Shown here piece after piece: positions 6,839-7,234 of a DNA stretch of 7,234 nucleotides. Every line of letters begins with the position of its first letter. Position 1 is the stretch's first letter. Source of the stretch: Gammaproteobacteria bacterium. Its GTDB lineage: Bacteria; Pseudomonadota; Gammaproteobacteria; DSM-19610. Under the pieces are notes generated by a model, which was not told where the DNA came from, ran no database searches, and was given only the letters and a program-made list of their open reading frames with translations. The stretch lies in assembly GCA_030618475.1 (NCBI GenBank), contig JAUXDG010000138.1, positions 1 through 7,234 on the forward strand, given 5' to 3'. The translations under genes were made by a program, and so were the position numbers.

Positions 6839-6937
6839 TGTTATCCAAACCGAACAAGCAATCGACGGTTTCATCTCTTAACTATCAGGCCATGATTAGG
6901 GCGCACGCGTAGGATGAAAATAATGGAACGAGTACTT

Positions 6938-7139
6938 TCAGGCTGCTTCACGATAGTAGAAATTGAGCATGCCACCAAGTCGTTAACGGCGTCTTGAGTT
7001 GAGCTATGAGGATCCGGTTTTCGGCAGCAAGATACTCATTACGCAAAAGGAGTTCCTGGTCCACTGTCCCGGTGATATAGGCCAGTATGCGCGCCCAATC
7101 CATAAGATTCCCCATCGTTAACTCGAATTTATCATCCAA
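6938..7139 (-). pseudogene. Internally deleted integrase-type (DDE) transposase remnant
   Basis: The ATG at 7139 opens a frame whose residues 9-48 (MGNLMDWARILAYITG, then VDQELLLRNEYLAAENRI) match the typical N-terminus of a family of about 300-400-aa integrase-core transposases. Such proteins normally continue past AQLK into a helix-turn-helix and then the DDE core. Here recognisable sequence stops at about 6993. From 6982 to 6938, in a different frame, the sequence reads R-LGGMLNFYYREAA-stop, which resembles the extreme C-terminus of the same family. Start and end are therefore joined without the middle, leaving about 200 of roughly 1000 bases. The frame change leaves a 63-residue frame ending at 6948 with an unrelated tail. 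The product cannot be a working transposase. ATG 7115 (MGNLMDW) may be the original start. Confidence 0.75.
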
Positions 7140-7234
7140 TTCTAAGCCTCATTTAAGGCAAAATACAAAGGCATTGTGGCACAGACAATAGATGGTAAGA
7201 TGTTGATATCGAGGGACGGATGAGTTTTTTGACT

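Larger units (their letters stand above)
6779..7234. other. Gene-poor region holding insertion-sequence debris
   Basis: No intact gene is visible across these 456 bases. They contain the transposase remnant at 6938-7139 and possible IS-end sequence at 6823-6838. An imperfect direct repeat flanks the remnant (TACAAAG-ATTGT at 6805-6816 and TACAAAG-GC-ATTGT at 7164-7177), and an 8-base inverted pair is also present (ATTGTCTG 6812-6819, CAGACAAT 7182-7189). I see no terminator for the SDR gene. The last 95 bases hold GCCT/AGGC, a short inverted pair just upstream of the remnant's start, and no recognisable coding sequence. Confidence 0.6.

Noticed and set aside
1..7234. CRISPR array, tRNA or rRNA genes
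   Set aside because: No regularly spaced repeats, cloverleaf-like segments or conserved rRNA stretches were seen on either strand.

Overview
The window looks like chromosomal DNA of a free-living, moderately GC-rich proteobacterium, most likely a gammaproteobacterium. That placement rests on protein style and domain content only. No rRNA, tRNA or CRISPR array was seen.

Positions 66-5208, minus strand: a compact, probably co-transcribed block of four genes read right to left. The first is a very large membrane protein of about 1221 residues. It joins a polytopic membrane/spermidine-synthase-like protein to a NosR/RnfG-type module made of an FMN-binding domain carrying a flavinylation motif, a membrane domain and Fe-S cysteine motifs. 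After a 67-base gap come a single-span small protein (82 aa), an AmmeMemoRadiSam-type radical SAM enzyme (amrS, 325 aa) and a second single-span small protein (63 aa). The last three overlap end to start by 8 and 1 bases, which suggests translational coupling. The two small proteins share a C-terminal motif, E-L-x3-E-A-x-(W/F)-Y-x-R, although they are otherwise different and flank the radical SAM gene.

Positions 5209-5501: a divergent intergenic region that should hold promoters for both directions.

Positions 5502-6778, plus strand: a small Mth938-domain protein and a short-chain dehydrogenase/reductase, separated by 122 bases.

Positions 6779-7234: no intact gene. It contains the remains of an integrase-type (DDE) transposase with its N-terminal start and C-terminal end but no catalytic core. 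A 16-base sequence beside the remnant recurs inverted, with 14 of 16 matches, at the extreme left edge of the window. The whole 6.8 kb gene block may therefore lie between two ends of related insertion sequences.

Working idea (inference): the minus-strand block is a membrane redox module. The fusion would pass electrons between cytoplasmic Fe-S centres and a covalent periplasmic flavin. The radical SAM enzyme would act with it, perhaps on the two small motif-bearing membrane proteins or on the fusion. No gene here shows the actual substrate.
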